The notes under the pieces are model-generated. The model ran no database searches and had not been told where the DNA came from. It saw only the letters and a list, made by a program, of their open reading frames with translations. Made by a program: the position numbers and the translations under genes. A stretch of 64,000 nucleotides of DNA, taken from Nicotiana tabacum (taxonomy: Eukaryota; Streptophyta; Magnoliopsida; Solanales; Solanaceae). Numbering within the stretch: the stretch's first letter is position 1; each line of letters opens with the position of its first letter. The stretch covers positions 156,516,178-156,580,177 of the forward strand of contig NC_134085.1 of the NCBI RefSeq assembly GCF_000715075.1. Direction: 5' to 3'. Shown here one piece after another: positions 8,350 through 20,574 of this stretch.

Positions 8350-11300
8350 GAGCTGTCACACCTCCTTTTTCCGCCCTCGCGGGGGTACAAGAGTTTTTTT
8401 CAATTAAAGGACAGTCGAAACAGGATTTATTTCTTTATTTCAGAGTCGCCACTTGGGAGATTTAGGGTGTTCCAAGTCACCTATTTTAATCCCGAATCGA
8501 GGAAAAGAATGACTCTGTATTACAGTCTGCGCACCAGAAATCCGGATAAGGAATTCTGTTAACCCGGGAGAAGGTGTTAGGCATTCCCGAGTTCCGTGGT
8601 TCTAGCACGATCGCTTAACTATTATATTCGGCTTGATTATCTAATATAATACGTATTATAAACTTATGTGCAAATTTTATCCCTTAGCCGCTTTTATTAT
8701 TCTTTTTATTTATTGTTATTATTTTACGAAAAATTGCAACATTGTGAAAACATATTTCAAATCACGTCGCAATCAATTGCACCCGTGGTTATCGACACAT
8801 TTCGACTCCGTTGAGATTTAGATTTGGGTTACATAAATGCACACCCGTATTTAAGGAAATAACATTATTAAATACGCGCCTAGAGCGACTAGCGTGTCAT
8901 TATTTTGGTTAGGGCCGTGAAATTTGCTAAAACGGCTCCTCCCTAATTCTAAGCAATTAACTGTACATTTATTGAGGGCCCCGAAATCTATACATTTCAT
9001 TAAGCGAGGCTCATCTCATTTATTTTAAATGGACAAATCTTAAAGCGACTACATTTTTTCTATAAAAATTAGTCTTTAAAATAAAGAAAGAAAAATCCTA
9101 ATTAGTTACTAGCTTTTATAATTTTAAGAAAACATGACATGCTAATTGCTTGGTTAATACAAATATTGATGAAAAAAAAAATTTACTCTTAATTTCGAAA
9201 TTTTAAATAAAATAAAAATTCAACAACTAATATTCAAAATAAACAAATATAGCTAGATTAAAACTCAGCATTGTTATTATTATTTTTATTTTTTTAAAAA
9301 AAATATTATTGAGATTAATTATTCACAATCATTTGAAACTAGATTTAACCATAATTACTAAAGTTTATTAGAAAGTTTATTAGACTTAAACGTTCTTCTA
9401 ATCTTGCTTAAGCTCAAGTCATGCCTTAATGCCTAATTTACGATGTTTAATTTAAATTCATGTTTTAACTAAATTTAGCTACTTGTTCATGATCAACCTA
9501 CAATCTTGAAGCCTTCATAGCTAGTGAATTAACCTGTTTTGCCGAACTGATTTATTACAGACTAACTTATGATATTATTTTCTTATTCCAGCTATTATTT
9601 AGTAATTCATGAAATAGCTTAAATACAATCAACAAAAGAAACAAAGAAAAAAAACGAAATTAAAACTTCAAATTTTCATTCTTCATATGTATTCATGCTT
9701 CATATTTCGGATTACAATAACCAGCTTTTCAGTTGTGTACCTGATATTGGAAGCAAAAGAAAATGAATATGAGAATCAGCAGCAGCAGTAAAATCAGTAC
9801 AACACATCAACAATAGCCCAGCAACAGTAACAAACCAGTGGAGTAGTAATCCAAAAAAACAAAATCTTCCAGCTTTGATGAAACAACAATTAATTCTGAT
9901 TTCAAACAACAAAAGAAAGCAGAATATTTTTTAGTTTTTTTTTATTTATTTTGAAAGCCTAAATATTTTTCGGAATTTTCTATCTCTTAAATGTTCAGCC
10001 CTTTTCTCTCTCTTATTTTCAGATTTGTTTCTCTCTCTCGTATCTCTGTATTTTTTCTCTATCTCTCTGTATATCTTCTTTTGATTTCAAGACTTCACAT
10101 ATATAACCCATCCCATAAACCTTTCAATTAATTAAAATCCATACTTTTTCTCTACCCAACCCATTATCTTTCCACTCATCCCCATTACATTAAATAAACA
10201 TATCACACCACCCCATTTCATTTTGTCCCCCATGCTTCATTTAAAATAATGTAAGATTCCCCTTTAAATTAAATCTTGTCCCCCCTTTATATTAAATAAT
10301 CATGTCACAACCCACCCCATTTTATTTTGTCCCCCATGCTTCAAATAAATAATTACAAAATGTATAATTCCTAAACTACCCCTTCCGACCTTACTAAAAT
10401 TACCAAACTACCCCTGAACGTATTACAAATTTACCAAACTACCCATCAGCTATAACACATCAATTAATCAAACTTAACCAAAATATAGACAATATGATCA
10501 ATTTCTAACAATGTTCAAACAACAATATGAACACGGATGAACATCATAACAACAATATCACATGAACATGATTTTAACAACATTTCAACAACAAATCACA
10601 TGAACACAAATTGAACAACCAAGAACAACTAAAATTTGATTGAACAATATTTTTAGCAACAACAAACCTATTTTTCGGATTTAAACAACAACAACAACAA
10701 TCAAACAAGTATATTTAGATTCCTAAATTCAATAATATTGAACTTAAAATCAACTCTAACAACATTGTAACAAACAATTCTTATATTAAACTTTAAACAA
10801 GATTATGAGAATAATTCAAGAAATAATCATAAAGGGTAAACAAGAAATCAAACTATACAAAATTCGGAATCAAGATCATCCAAACAAAGTATGAACATGA
10901 GTGAATTTATTTTAACACAACAAACATGACGGATTAAACGATTAAATCAATATATTCCTTTAACACAACTAAATTCTTTAAACAAATAACAAGATTGACG
11001 AAGAAACAATTATGAACTTAAACTTGAACTTAACAATACTAACAATTTCTAACAATACATAAACACATGAAACAAATTGAAGAAATAGTTAATTAAATTT
11101 CAATTTGAATCTAACAAACATCAAACTAACAAATATTCACTTAAATAATAATACAAACATGACATGAATATGAAAACAACTAATTAAACTTCTATTTTGA
11201 AATCTGAAAATTAATTTAACAAACAACATGAACACACTAGAAAATTATTTCAATGATGAACAACGAACAAAACAAGGATTAAATCGTTTAACGATTTTGG

Positions 11301-11399
11301 ATCCGGAGAATATCAAACAAAAATATGGACAAAAATAAAACTCAAAAACAACTAACCAGAGGTGAATCAACGACGAACTTTGATTGTAAACAAATCTGT

Positions 11400-11950
11400 C
11401 CGAGCCTCGACCAAAGCTCGAACGAAAGACGACGAAGACGAAGAAGAAGTAGAAGCAGCGGCGGAGGAAGGAGGAGCAGCGGCAGCGTCGCGGACAGCCA
11501 TGGCTGCTCGTCGCAGCTGGACACGGGCAGCAGTTGACGCGGCAGAACAGGAGCAGCTGGTCGACCATGGCAGCATGAAGCAGAAGCTCGCAGCTAGCAA
11601 CAATGGCGAGGAGCTGGAGCCGCAGCCTTGCGCAATTTCGAGCAGCAACAACGACAACTACGGAGGAGGAGCAGCTGGTCGTCTACTGCTGCTGCGTTCA
11701 GCAGCTTATGGAGAAAATGGAGCAGCAGTTCGGGAAGCCATGGACGACGCAGAGGTAGCAAGAAAAAGCAACAAACATGGCGATGGGTTGACGACGAAGA
11801 CGCAGCCATGGACGAGCCTTTTGAGCTTGACATGGAGAAGATGGGCTTCTTGGTGGTGTGTGCGCTTGTGTCGAAGGAGATTAAGCTGCTGGAGCTTAGC
11901 CATGGCAGCCATGGATGTGTGTTTTAGAGTTTGGAGAAGAAAGAAGAAAA
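11400..11950. other. GC-rich, GCAGC/GCTGC-rich block inside the LTR
   Basis: Composition changes sharply from the AT-rich LTR to a segment rich in GCAGCAGC-like triplets. It is open in several frames on both strands, the longest being a plus-strand frame from 11362 to 11997. The translations are low-complexity (Ala, Arg, Ser and Glu runs) and mutually overlapping, which points to composition rather than a gene. The block lies downstream of the TATA-like box in the element's transcription direction, so it would be part of the transcribed LTR. Confidence 0.6.
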
Positions 11951-12080
11951 GAAGAAAGAGAAGAAAGGGGGGGGGGGACAGAGTTGACCCGGTTTGAAAT
12001 GGACTGGGTCGTTTGGGAAGATTGGGCCATTTTTTGGGCCTGTGGCTTGAAATCGAAGAAGAGGCCCAATTCCCACTTTC

Positions 12081-12086
12081 TTTATA
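12081..12086 (-). promoter_or_regulatory. TATA-like box in the LTR
   Basis: The minus strand reads AAATATAAAGAAAG here, about 440 bp inside the LTR start and upstream of the GC-rich block. It is the best TATA candidate for the element's U3 region. No transcript evidence can be seen from sequence. Confidence 0.35.
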
Positions 12087-12524
12087 TTTTCGCTCTCTTT
12101 TCTTCTTTTTATTTCTCTAAAACTAAATTATAAAAATACTTAAATTATTATTAAGAACTAAATTAAGTTATAAAAGCGCAAATTAACTTCCAATAACAAT
12201 TAACGCACAATTAAGTAATAATTAAGCATAAAATTGTATATTTGGACATTAAATGCTAAAAATGCAAACGATGCCTATTTTTGTAAATTTTTATTTTTTT
12301 GTAAACAAACTTAATTACTAACAAATTATAGAATTAAATCCTACATACAAAATGCGACATATTTTTATATTTTTTATTAATTTAGCAAATAAACATGCAC
12401 AGACAAATACAAATAATTATTCAAAATATCACAAAATATCACAAAATTGCACACCAAGGAAAATTATTTTATTTTTGAATTTTTGGGAGTAATTCTCATA
12501 TTGGGCAAAAATCACGTGCTTACA

Positions 12525-12609
12525 GCTGCCCCTCTTTGCCCGAAGACACGTAGGGTTTTCGTGCAAAGATAAAGCGAGCGATTTTTGCCCATCCGAGTAC
12601 TCCGTGTGA
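12525..12609 (-). mobile_element. Truncated internal end with second polypurine tract
   Basis: The 85 bases right of the full LTR match 114-199, including the polypurine tract (12525-12545), and then homology stops at 12609. The full LTR is therefore preceded by a PPT and followed by a PBS. That is an LTR lying between two internal regions, one of them almost entirely lost. Confidence 0.7.
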
Positions 12610-12665
12610 ACCTCACCCCTCCCCCCAATATAATGAAACCCTTATTTTGGCTCTTCAGACATTAT

Positions 12666-12780
12666 AAAATAATGCTTGATAACAAGAAGAAAAGTATGAA
12701 CGGAAGTTTGAAGGAAAGAAAAAAAATGCTTGATAACAAGAAGAAAAGTATGAAAGGAAGTTTGAAGGAATGTTTTGAAT
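12666..12780. repeat. Tandem duplication of a 50-55-bp purine-rich unit
   Basis: The string AATGCTTGATAACAAGAAGA followed by AAAGTATGAAnGGAAGTTTGAAGGAA occurs twice in succession. There is no coding signal. Confidence 0.75.
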
Positions 12781-12833
12781 GGATTTTCATAAAATCCTAA
12801 CACCTTTAAATAACAGAATTTTTTTATGTAAAA

Positions 12834-13023
12834 CGCAGTATCATACCGCGCTTTATATATTTGAATTATTGTTATGTCAGTTAACCACAGAACACTTATT
12901 GGTGGGCCCAAGAAAGAAGTAAAATGCAGTATAATACTGCGATGTATGTAAAATGCGGTATTATACTGTGCTTTACTTTAACGGCTAAAATTCTATTAAA
13001 GTAAAACGCAATATAATACCGCA
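12834..13023. repeat. Cluster of four quasi-palindromes GCRGTATNATACYGC
   Basis: Copies lie at 12834-12850, 12926-12940, 12955-12969 and 13007-13023. Each is nearly its own reverse complement and is flanked by AAAA and CTTTA or TTTTA. The remaining bases of 12610-13156 show nothing recognisable. Confidence 0.65.
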
Positions 13024-13156
13024 TTTTATGTAGAAAAGTAACTTTTTTAACACTGTAGAAACGTGTTTTGAGTCCAAAAAGTTAGCATTTAGGATTCGAA
13101 CTCTATTCCTACATAACTTAATCACATAGGAGAAGATACATGTGGCTAGAATAGTA

Positions 13157-13417
13157 CTCCCTCCTTTCACTTTTACTTGACACATTTTAACTTTTCACGT
13201 CCCTTAAGAAATAATAAATAAAGTGCATAATTTACCATGATACCCATATTAATTGATGCATATTTTATTGGATTTGAAAAAATAATTTGAAATGAATAAT
13301 AAATATTATAGGTATAATAGGGAATTTTTTTTTGTCTTCTCTTAATATGCGTAAAGTGACAAGTAAAAATAAAAATCTATTTTTAATATTCATGCCAAGT
13401 AAAAGTGATCGGGGAAG
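13157..13417. mobile_element. Stowaway-like MITE
   Basis: The ends form imperfect inverted repeats: left CTCCCTCCTTTCACTTTTAC, and right, reverse-complemented, CTTCCCCGATCACTTTTAC. TA precedes the left end and TTA follows the right end, fitting the TA target of Tc1/mariner-related Stowaway elements. The length of about 261 bp and the AT-rich, non-coding interior also fit. Confidence 0.75.
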
Positions 13418-13582
13418 TTAATTTAAGATACATTTACAGAAATACTTGAAGAAATAAATACACGACACAATCTCAGAGGAGAATTTATTTCATTAGGCGG
13501 CCTTAATATGCTCCTTTTTCAGTTGAGGTTTTTTCCAACAGATAATTTTTGGCCAGCAGAAATATTAAGCAGTGAGAACACT
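13418..13582. other. Intergenic flank without recognised features
   Basis: This short AT-rich spacer lies between the Stowaway MITE and the long-TIR transposon. No coding or structural signal was noted. Confidence 0.4.
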
Positions 13583-13807
13583 GGTGTGTTTTGTATGAAT
13601 GAAAACATTTTTCAAAAAATATTTTATAATTTTTTCATGTTTGGTTGATAAAAGGTTTTGGAAAATATTTTTCTCATAAACTAATTTTCCTCCAATTGGA
13701 AGAAATTGCTTTTTTCCTATCAAAAGAAGGGAAAACATTTTCCAAAACTCTTTTTCAACATTCTCCACCCTTTTGCCCAACCTCATCCACCCCCAACCAT
13801 CCCAACC

Positions 13808-16752
13808 TGTAACGACCCGACCGGTCGCTTTGAGCATTTGCACTTCGCTCGGTAGTTTGGGGGCACGAGTAGCTCCGTATGATGTATTAGGACTTGTGTG
13901 CAAAAATTTGGGTTCATTTCTAGTTGATTTGATATGTTTTGGCGTGAGTTTTTGGAAGTCAAAAGTTCGAAAGTTTATTATGTTTTATTTGAGGGGCATT
14001 TCGTCGTTTCAATATCGTTATGTGTGTTTTGAGGTCTCGAATAGGTCCGTATTATGATATGGAACATTTTTTGTATGTTTACGGAGTCCCGAGGGGCTCA
14101 GGTGAGTTTCGGATAGGTTTGGGTTGTGTTGCACTCATTTTTCTTGTGTTTCGACGTCGTTTCTTCAAGCATAAATAGTACCATACTGAACAAATGAGCT
14201 CCAATTTCTGTTTTTATTGAGGCATTAGATCCGTATCATAATTACGGAGCCATAAAAAAAATCGTCAAATTTGGATATCGTATGAGAACTTTATGGTCAT
14301 TTTACTAAGGATTGGATTGCCAAATTTTTCAGATTAATTACGAAATTACCACTGCTGCGTATTTAAAAATCTGCACTATTTTCAAATATTGAAACCAACA
14401 TATCTCCTTCAATATAAGGTCAAATGGAGTGATTCAAGAGCCTAACTTGACTATAAATTCACAAGAAATATATTGGAAGTATCAAAAGTGAGTTTCGAGA
14501 TCTTTTAGCATAAGAAACGAGGCAGAACAATGTTAACATAAGGGTTTTGTGCATTTAACATATTCTGAGTTGGGGAGCTCAGGATTGGGTAATTTATTTG
14601 AGGTGTTTTTCATCATATGAATGGGGTAAGTGTTCTATACTCGGTTTTAGTTGTATTTCATGAATCTATCTTCGATTTTTAACTTTTGGCTGATGAATTT
14701 TAAAGAAGAAATTGAGGGTTTTGGTCTAAAATTTCATAATATGAATTTTTGAGTTTTGAACACTGATTCGGAGTCGTATTTGAGTGAAACTAGTATGATT
14801 GAACTCGTAATTGAATGGGTTGACGGATTTTGTAGGTTTTATCGAGTTTTGAGGTGTGGGCTCGGGTTGGGATTGTTTGCCAATTTTGGGATTTTGATTA
14901 AAGATTCGAATTTTTTCAATTGGGATTGGTTCCTTTAGCATTGTTTGATATATTTGAGTTGTTTTTGATTAGTTTCGAGCCATTCAGAGGTCGGAACACG
15001 CGTGATAGGATTCTTGGAGCATCGCTTGCCTTACTCGGTATCGGAATTGGCTTGTTTAAGATAAGCAACTCTCCTAAACTTAGTGTTGAGGGTATAAAAC
15101 CCCGAATTATGTGTTATTTGATTGGTGTTAAGGTGACGCACATGCTAGGTGATGGGCGTGTGGGTGTGCACCCTGTGAGTTGTGACTCTGTTGTTTCTTG
15201 GGCCCTATTTTATTGATATCTGTATTTTCACCATGTGATAAGATAAATGAGTTGTACATTATGCTAGATATCATGTTTAGGATTTATGCTGATAATGTCA
15301 GGACCCATAGTGGTCGTTTCGTGCTTTCATCTCATTGAATTCATTGATATTTCGTACTCAGTCACATTCATGCATTCATATCATATCTCAGCGTAAGTTG
15401 TAACTTATTGATCCATCATATCATTGTTCCTAGTCCGTTTTTATGACATTGTGAGCCCATGGGTGAGACTAGAAAGATTGATGACTGAGTGATGTCGAGA
15501 GCCTGATTATGAGTGACATTTATGGGATTGGGCTGCACGCCGTAGCGAATTATTGATTATGCCTTCGTTGAGTTATTGTAGCGCTTGGACTGAAGGAGCC
15601 CCTACAGAGTCTACATACCCCAGTGAGCGCGGATAATAATATTGAGGGATGGATTTTCCCTGGACATGGATTTGTCCGATGTACTTGATTACATTCAGGG
15701 ATGAATCTTCCCTTGGTATGGAGATGGATCTTCTTGATGAGGCTGGATTGGCCTGTTTCCTCGGTACTTGGTGACTTATAGTCAGTGATGTATATATTCC
15801 GGAATGGATCTTCCCTTTGCTGTATGGGCCATATACAATACTGAGTGGTTGATTATAATGAGTGGAAGGTATGATACAGTGAGGTTGATTACACTAAGAG
15901 TGTGCGTACATGATTCATCTATGAGATACATGACATTGGCATGCATATATGACATACATGCATAGAGATACATTTTCCTCAAGCTGTACGGTATCCCTTC
16001 ATTTATGACATTTTGCACATCGATATGTGGTCATAGAGAGGTATCTTATACTTTCTATCTGGAAAGAAAATGAAACATCTTATTTATTATGAAAAGGGGT
16101 TTTGGAAAAGAAAATACAATTTTTTAAACTATCTCATATTTTATGATGTTTTCGGTGTAGAATTCGAGTTTTCACTGATACTTTTGAAAGGTGGAACTAT
16201 TTTAGGAAAACTGTAAAAGAGCAAAACACATTATCTCTGAGTTACTTCCTTATTTATATACTTTACATTGTTCTGAACTGTTATTGGATATTTGTGTTGG
16301 ACCCGACCTATGTTCCAGCTCGTCACTACTTTTAACCTGAGGTTAGGTTTGTTAATTTTTGAGTACATGGGGTCAGTTGTACTCATACTACACTTCCTGC
16401 ACATTGTGTGCAGATCCTGGATATCGATGTTGCTACGTTCGATGGTTTCTAGATTTGAAGGTGTACCTGCATCCTTGATGTAGCTGCCTCTTGTTAATGG
16501 TAGCCTTAGCTTTATAAAACTCTGTTTATGTACCTTTCAAATCGAAGATGTATTTTCGTCATATCGGCTTTGTGAACTCTATTCTTAGAAGCTCATGATT
16601 TGTACTACCAGTCATTGGGGAATGTATAAAATTTAGTTAACTTTTTTATTTAAATGTTTGGTTGACTTTAATGGAATTGGATAGTTATTAGTTGGCTTAC
16701 CTAGCGAGTTGGGTTAGATGCCATCACGACTAATGGATTTTGGGTCGTGACA
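13808..16752 (+). repeat. 5' LTR (2945 bp) of the gypsy-type element
   Basis: It begins TGTAACGACCCGACC and ends GGGTCGTGACA, directly before the PBS. The last 35 bases contain a hairpin with a TCACGAC/GTCGTGA stem. Near 15643-15805 several short AGGGA...TCCCT hairpins occur. Confidence 0.85.
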
Positions 16753-16755
16753 GAT

Positions 16756-16767
16756 TGGTATCAGAGC
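16756..16767 (+). promoter_or_regulatory. PBS, initiator-tRNA-Met type
   Basis: TGGTATCAGAGC follows the LTR terminus after three bases. This is the classic plant initiator methionine tRNA complement. Confidence 0.85.
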
Positions 16768-19700
16768 TCTAGGTTCATAGGTTCTACAAGTCATGAGCAA
16801 GTGTCTAGTAGAGTTTTGCAGATCGGTATGATGGCGTCCATATCTATCTTCGAGATGTTACAGGACATTTAAGATATACTTCCCATCTTTATTTCCTTAT
16901 CGTGCGACATTGATTTAGCTTGAAGCATAACTCTTTGAATTCTGTCCACGCATTCGTATGCGCATGTGAGCGCTCGGTATCAGTTGTACATCGATGGCTT
17001 GTGATTCCATGGAAGAGGTGAGAGATGTAATTTCGGTATGCCGATGATGGGCAAGTCTGGAGGACTTGAGGCTGGGTTTTTATTGTAGCTTGAGCACTGA
17101 GGTGTTGATTGTGTGAGCATGTGCTTTTGTATTTATATGTCCGGAAGTGTCCCTATTAGTGGAATTTATGGCTGGATGGCTATGTGATGAGTATGATGTG
17201 ACTGCATGATGTGTTCATATGATTTGAATGCGACGAGAAGGGTTGCTTGAGGTGTATAAAGAACTATTCAGTGCTTGATTTCCATCTTGATTTGACGTAT
17301 AATCTCGAGTTATGGGTGTGTTGAAGGATCCTTTTCATGTTGTTTAGTCGAGGAGTGGAGTAGATTTTCATATTGTAACATGAGTTCAGACTTAGGAAGA
17401 TTAAGTGGTTGCGTAATAGTTATGACCGTGGAAGGGTATAGAGAGAGGTCGGTTTGAGGCAAAGTAGGTAGGCTATCTCCTGCGGGGTATCCTGAGGTTT
17501 GTGTGATCCCTAGATTGTTTGTTGGGAGTTCTCTTTAACCAGTGAAATATGTGTTGCAATTTGAGTTTGGATCGCTTATGAGAGTGGGCTTGACTGTTAC
17601 GAGGATGAATACGAGATTTGCAAATGATTTGAGGCATTATATGGTTTGTGTTGCATAAACTTATGGAGGATTTAGTTGAATCTCACTACGGTATTATGGC
17701 TGTAATAGAGTATGGGCATTGGGAGTTATGGTGTGTTTGTTCTATGGCTTTGAGCCAAGTGGGGGAGTCCGCTATTGATAAGTTAATTTCACAGTTATAT
17801 GTTGTATTGGTTTCGATTTGAGGTATACTTGTGAATGAGTTATGTTCTGCAGAGTGTGAGATCGATGATGACTCGAGTAAAGAAAATTTTGGATAAGGGT
17901 TGTGTTATGATTTATGGATATATGAGAAATATTGGATGATTGAGTTGTTATTTGTAAAGGATGTAGCATGCATGGAGTAGGGTTTCACTCGGTTGCTTAG
18001 AAGAGTGGATTACTTCCTTGGGTGTTGTTGTGCTATGGGGCACAGATTGTTCGGTTTGTTTGATTAGTTTAATTGAAATCTGAGTAGAGTGGAAGAATCT
18101 CAAGAATGGTTCTAATGGATGCAAGATCCAAATGTGGCAATTGAGAATTTTGTAGATTTGTACATGGCTAGAATCGGGGGGTTACATTGGATGGTGTCGA
18201 GACTCGCAGTTTTTATATATCATTATGGATTATACGTTCAGTATCAGGAAGGTAAAACTAATAGCTTTAAATTTACAGAAGGTCTCTTCAGAGTGTGTAT
18301 CTCAGTTGTGGTACTTTTGGGGTGATTAAGAGAGTATTCAGCGGCTTATGAGCCTTAGGGGTGTGGTTTATGCTAGGGTCATGTGTGGTGAGTCTTGGTT
18401 GAGGATTGAGGTATTATGGCAAGGAGAAGTATCAATTTGAAGGTAATTCAAAAGGAACTAGGACAACTTGGTAGTAGGTTGGATCGACATGGTAATGTGT
18501 GCAATTGGCTCTTTTGGTACTTATGAGGTAGTGAGTTTCTACAGGTGTTTGTGGCGGTACTCTTGAGTTTGGGTGGCCTACGTGGCTTGGTTGAGTTAGA
18601 GAGATTCAGTTATGATGGTTTGGTTATGTGCAGATGGGTTTCGGAGAGTTCTCGATGGTTTCTACCATGATTTGAGATGTATATTTTCTACTGGCGTGAG
18701 GAGCATGTGATGTATAGTAATTTTCTCCGGATGAAATCAAATGAAAAGTTCTTGGCTAATTGAGTGAGTAGTTGCTTGTGACTCGGAGTGGATTATGAAG
18801 TTCTCATATTTTTTGTATGATGGCATATTATATGTGGTGTGTTGTGTAGGATTGAGATTTGCATGTGTAAGATCACGGTTCAGTTTTGAAGGGGAGGTCA
18901 TGAGTCCTTAGGCAACATGGACAGTTTCAGATTACTAGGTAAATAACATTACTATTTGGTATGGCTTGATGAGAGTATACATTTCAGAAGGGGGGATGTG
19001 TTTTGATTTATGGATACTCCATTGGTATTGCGGCACTCTTCTAGTTGATCGACTGCTGGTGTTCAAATTTGTCTTTGTGGCACAAAAGAATTATAGAAGT
19101 ATTCCTTGTGGGATGATCGTGTATGCAAGATGTGTTAGACATTCAAGTGGTAGAGTTGGGATCAGATATGGAGATTTATGTGTTCTATGGATTTGGAGAC
19201 TGGGAGCTCTCAGGAGCAGATTGTTGCATGGTTGTGGACTGTGAAGTGTGGCTGAAGCTATCCAAGTGATATATGTGTTATGATTTAGTTATTGTGGACT
19301 TTCGGAGGATTATTTATCTATTTGTGGATGACTAGAGTTGATTTGAGGGTCAATTGGTTGACTCTGAACTGCTATTATTGAGGGAGGTGTCATTCAGTTG
19401 TAGTTGAACTTATTCGTGTTCTGAAATGACCTATGAGTTACCCTTCTATGTTACGAGGAGTTGTGAATCGTTGGTTATATGCATACATGGTACGGTTCTA
19501 TTTGGGCTTATAGCGGGAATTTGAGCAAGATGAGTATTCAGGTATTGCGTGATTTATTGCGAGTTGTCTATGTTCTTTTCGAATGGTGGCATTGTGTTAT
19601 TTGCTCTCCGTGGTTGTGGTAATGCACTTTGATTTCTTGATGTCGAATTTCGAATGGTTATGGGTTTTGCCCAGGGTGGCTCGAGGTATATAATACGGAC

Positions 19701-20560
19701 CAACATTTGGATGGGATCACATATTGTAGCAGAGTTATGTATAGGTATGACCCTTTGTGATAGATTCATGAGTTTTGGTTCTACAATGTGTCATAGGTTC
19801 TTAGCATTGCGTCATGGTGATACCCGTTGAGCTTGTGGACAGGTTCTCTTGTTTGATGTCATTTTCCATGATTGAGTACATTTGGGATGTTGCTATTGGG
19901 TGCACGAATTGCACATGTTATGGCTTTGGATTGTATTGATGTATCATGTCACTAGAGTGGTCGTGTTGGATGTGATGAGGTCATTGTATTTAGAATAGGT
20001 GCTATCGGATCTGATTGCGGTATATTTGGAAGGATGTTGTTGTTGATCAGTTTAAAAAATTTCTATAGTTCCTTTCGAAAGAGAGGGAGTTCCACAACTT
20101 GTTAATGTGATGTATGGTTATGAGTTTCTGCATGCTTCATTCATCATTGGCATTATATGAAGGTGTTAGAACGAGACTTTGTTTGATAAGAGGTTTATAA
20201 CCGGTATTGGGCTATTTTGAGCAGCTATTATAATTAGAAGTTATCGCTATGAGTGTTTGAGTTATATGGCATATCATGTGATTTCATCTTGAGTTATGAC
20301 TATGGCTTGATATAGCTTCTTCAGACTTATATAGTGTGTAGATGCGAGATTCTAATCTTATAGAAAATTTTGGATGTGAAAATTGGATTTTAAGGCTTTT
20401 GGGCTAGGTTGGATTAAGAAATTTCAGTCATGTTGTGTTATCAGATCTATATGGGATAGGATAACATGGGATCACCCCCGGGTATGCGCATAGTGAGGTT
20501 GCACGGCGATTTAATGGATTTTGGAACAATTCTGGGCACGTTCTAGGACGAATGTATGTT
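16768..20560 (+). mobile_element. Non-coding internal region of the gypsy-type element
   Basis: All frames are broken into short ORFs with no zinc knuckle, protease, RT, RNase H or integrase motif. The longest are 18119-18325 and 18966-19244, and neither resembles a known domain. At about 3.8 kb it is shorter than a normal gypsy gag-pol, so this is a derivative copied in trans or a heavily decayed element. Confidence 0.6.
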
Positions 20561-20574
20561 TAAGTGGGGGAGAA
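20561..20574 (+). promoter_or_regulatory. Polypurine tract before the 3' LTR
   Basis: TAAGTGGGGGAGAA lies immediately before the LTR start TGTAACG. Its position and purine content are those of the plus-strand primer. Confidence 0.8.

Larger units (their letters stand above)
8354..12524 (-). repeat. Complete 4.17 kb LTR of the Ogre-like element
   Basis: On the minus strand the LTR runs from TGTAAGCACGTG at 12524 to GGTGTGACA at 8354, with a polypurine tract before it and a PBS after it. Most of it is AT-rich and non-coding. An unusual GC-rich block lies at about 11400-11950, and a TATA-like box (minus-strand TATAAA) at 12081-12086 could mark the U3 promoter. No real gene was found inside. Confidence 0.8.
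1..12609 (-). mobile_element. Non-autonomous Ogre/Tat-like LTR retrotransposon, minus strand, left LTR running off the window
   Basis: On the minus strand the order is an internal stub with polypurine tract (12609-12525), a complete LTR (12524-8354), a PBS (8349-8332), an internal region (8353-114) with its own polypurine tract, and the start of a second LTR (113-1). Bases 1-199 recur at 12402-12609 nearly unchanged (one substitution and one 11-bp duplication seen), so the copies are recent. The 4.17 kb LTR, the tRNA-type PBS, a gag fragment and a repeat-filled 3' UTR fit the Ogre/Tat branch of Ty3/gypsy. No protease, reverse transcriptase, RNase H or integrase motif was found, so mobility would need proteins from a relative. 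The lineage is inferred from structure, not from a database hit. Confidence 0.75.

Noticed and set aside
11362..11997. A 211-codon plus-strand open frame and several overlapping minus-strand frames
   Set aside because: Low-complexity translation from a GCAGC-rich LTR segment, open in many frames at once. No domain is visible, and it lies opposite to the element's own strand.
18119..19244. Short ORFs in the interior of the first gypsy element as genes
   Set aside because: No recognisable domain, isolated, and surrounded by stops in every frame.
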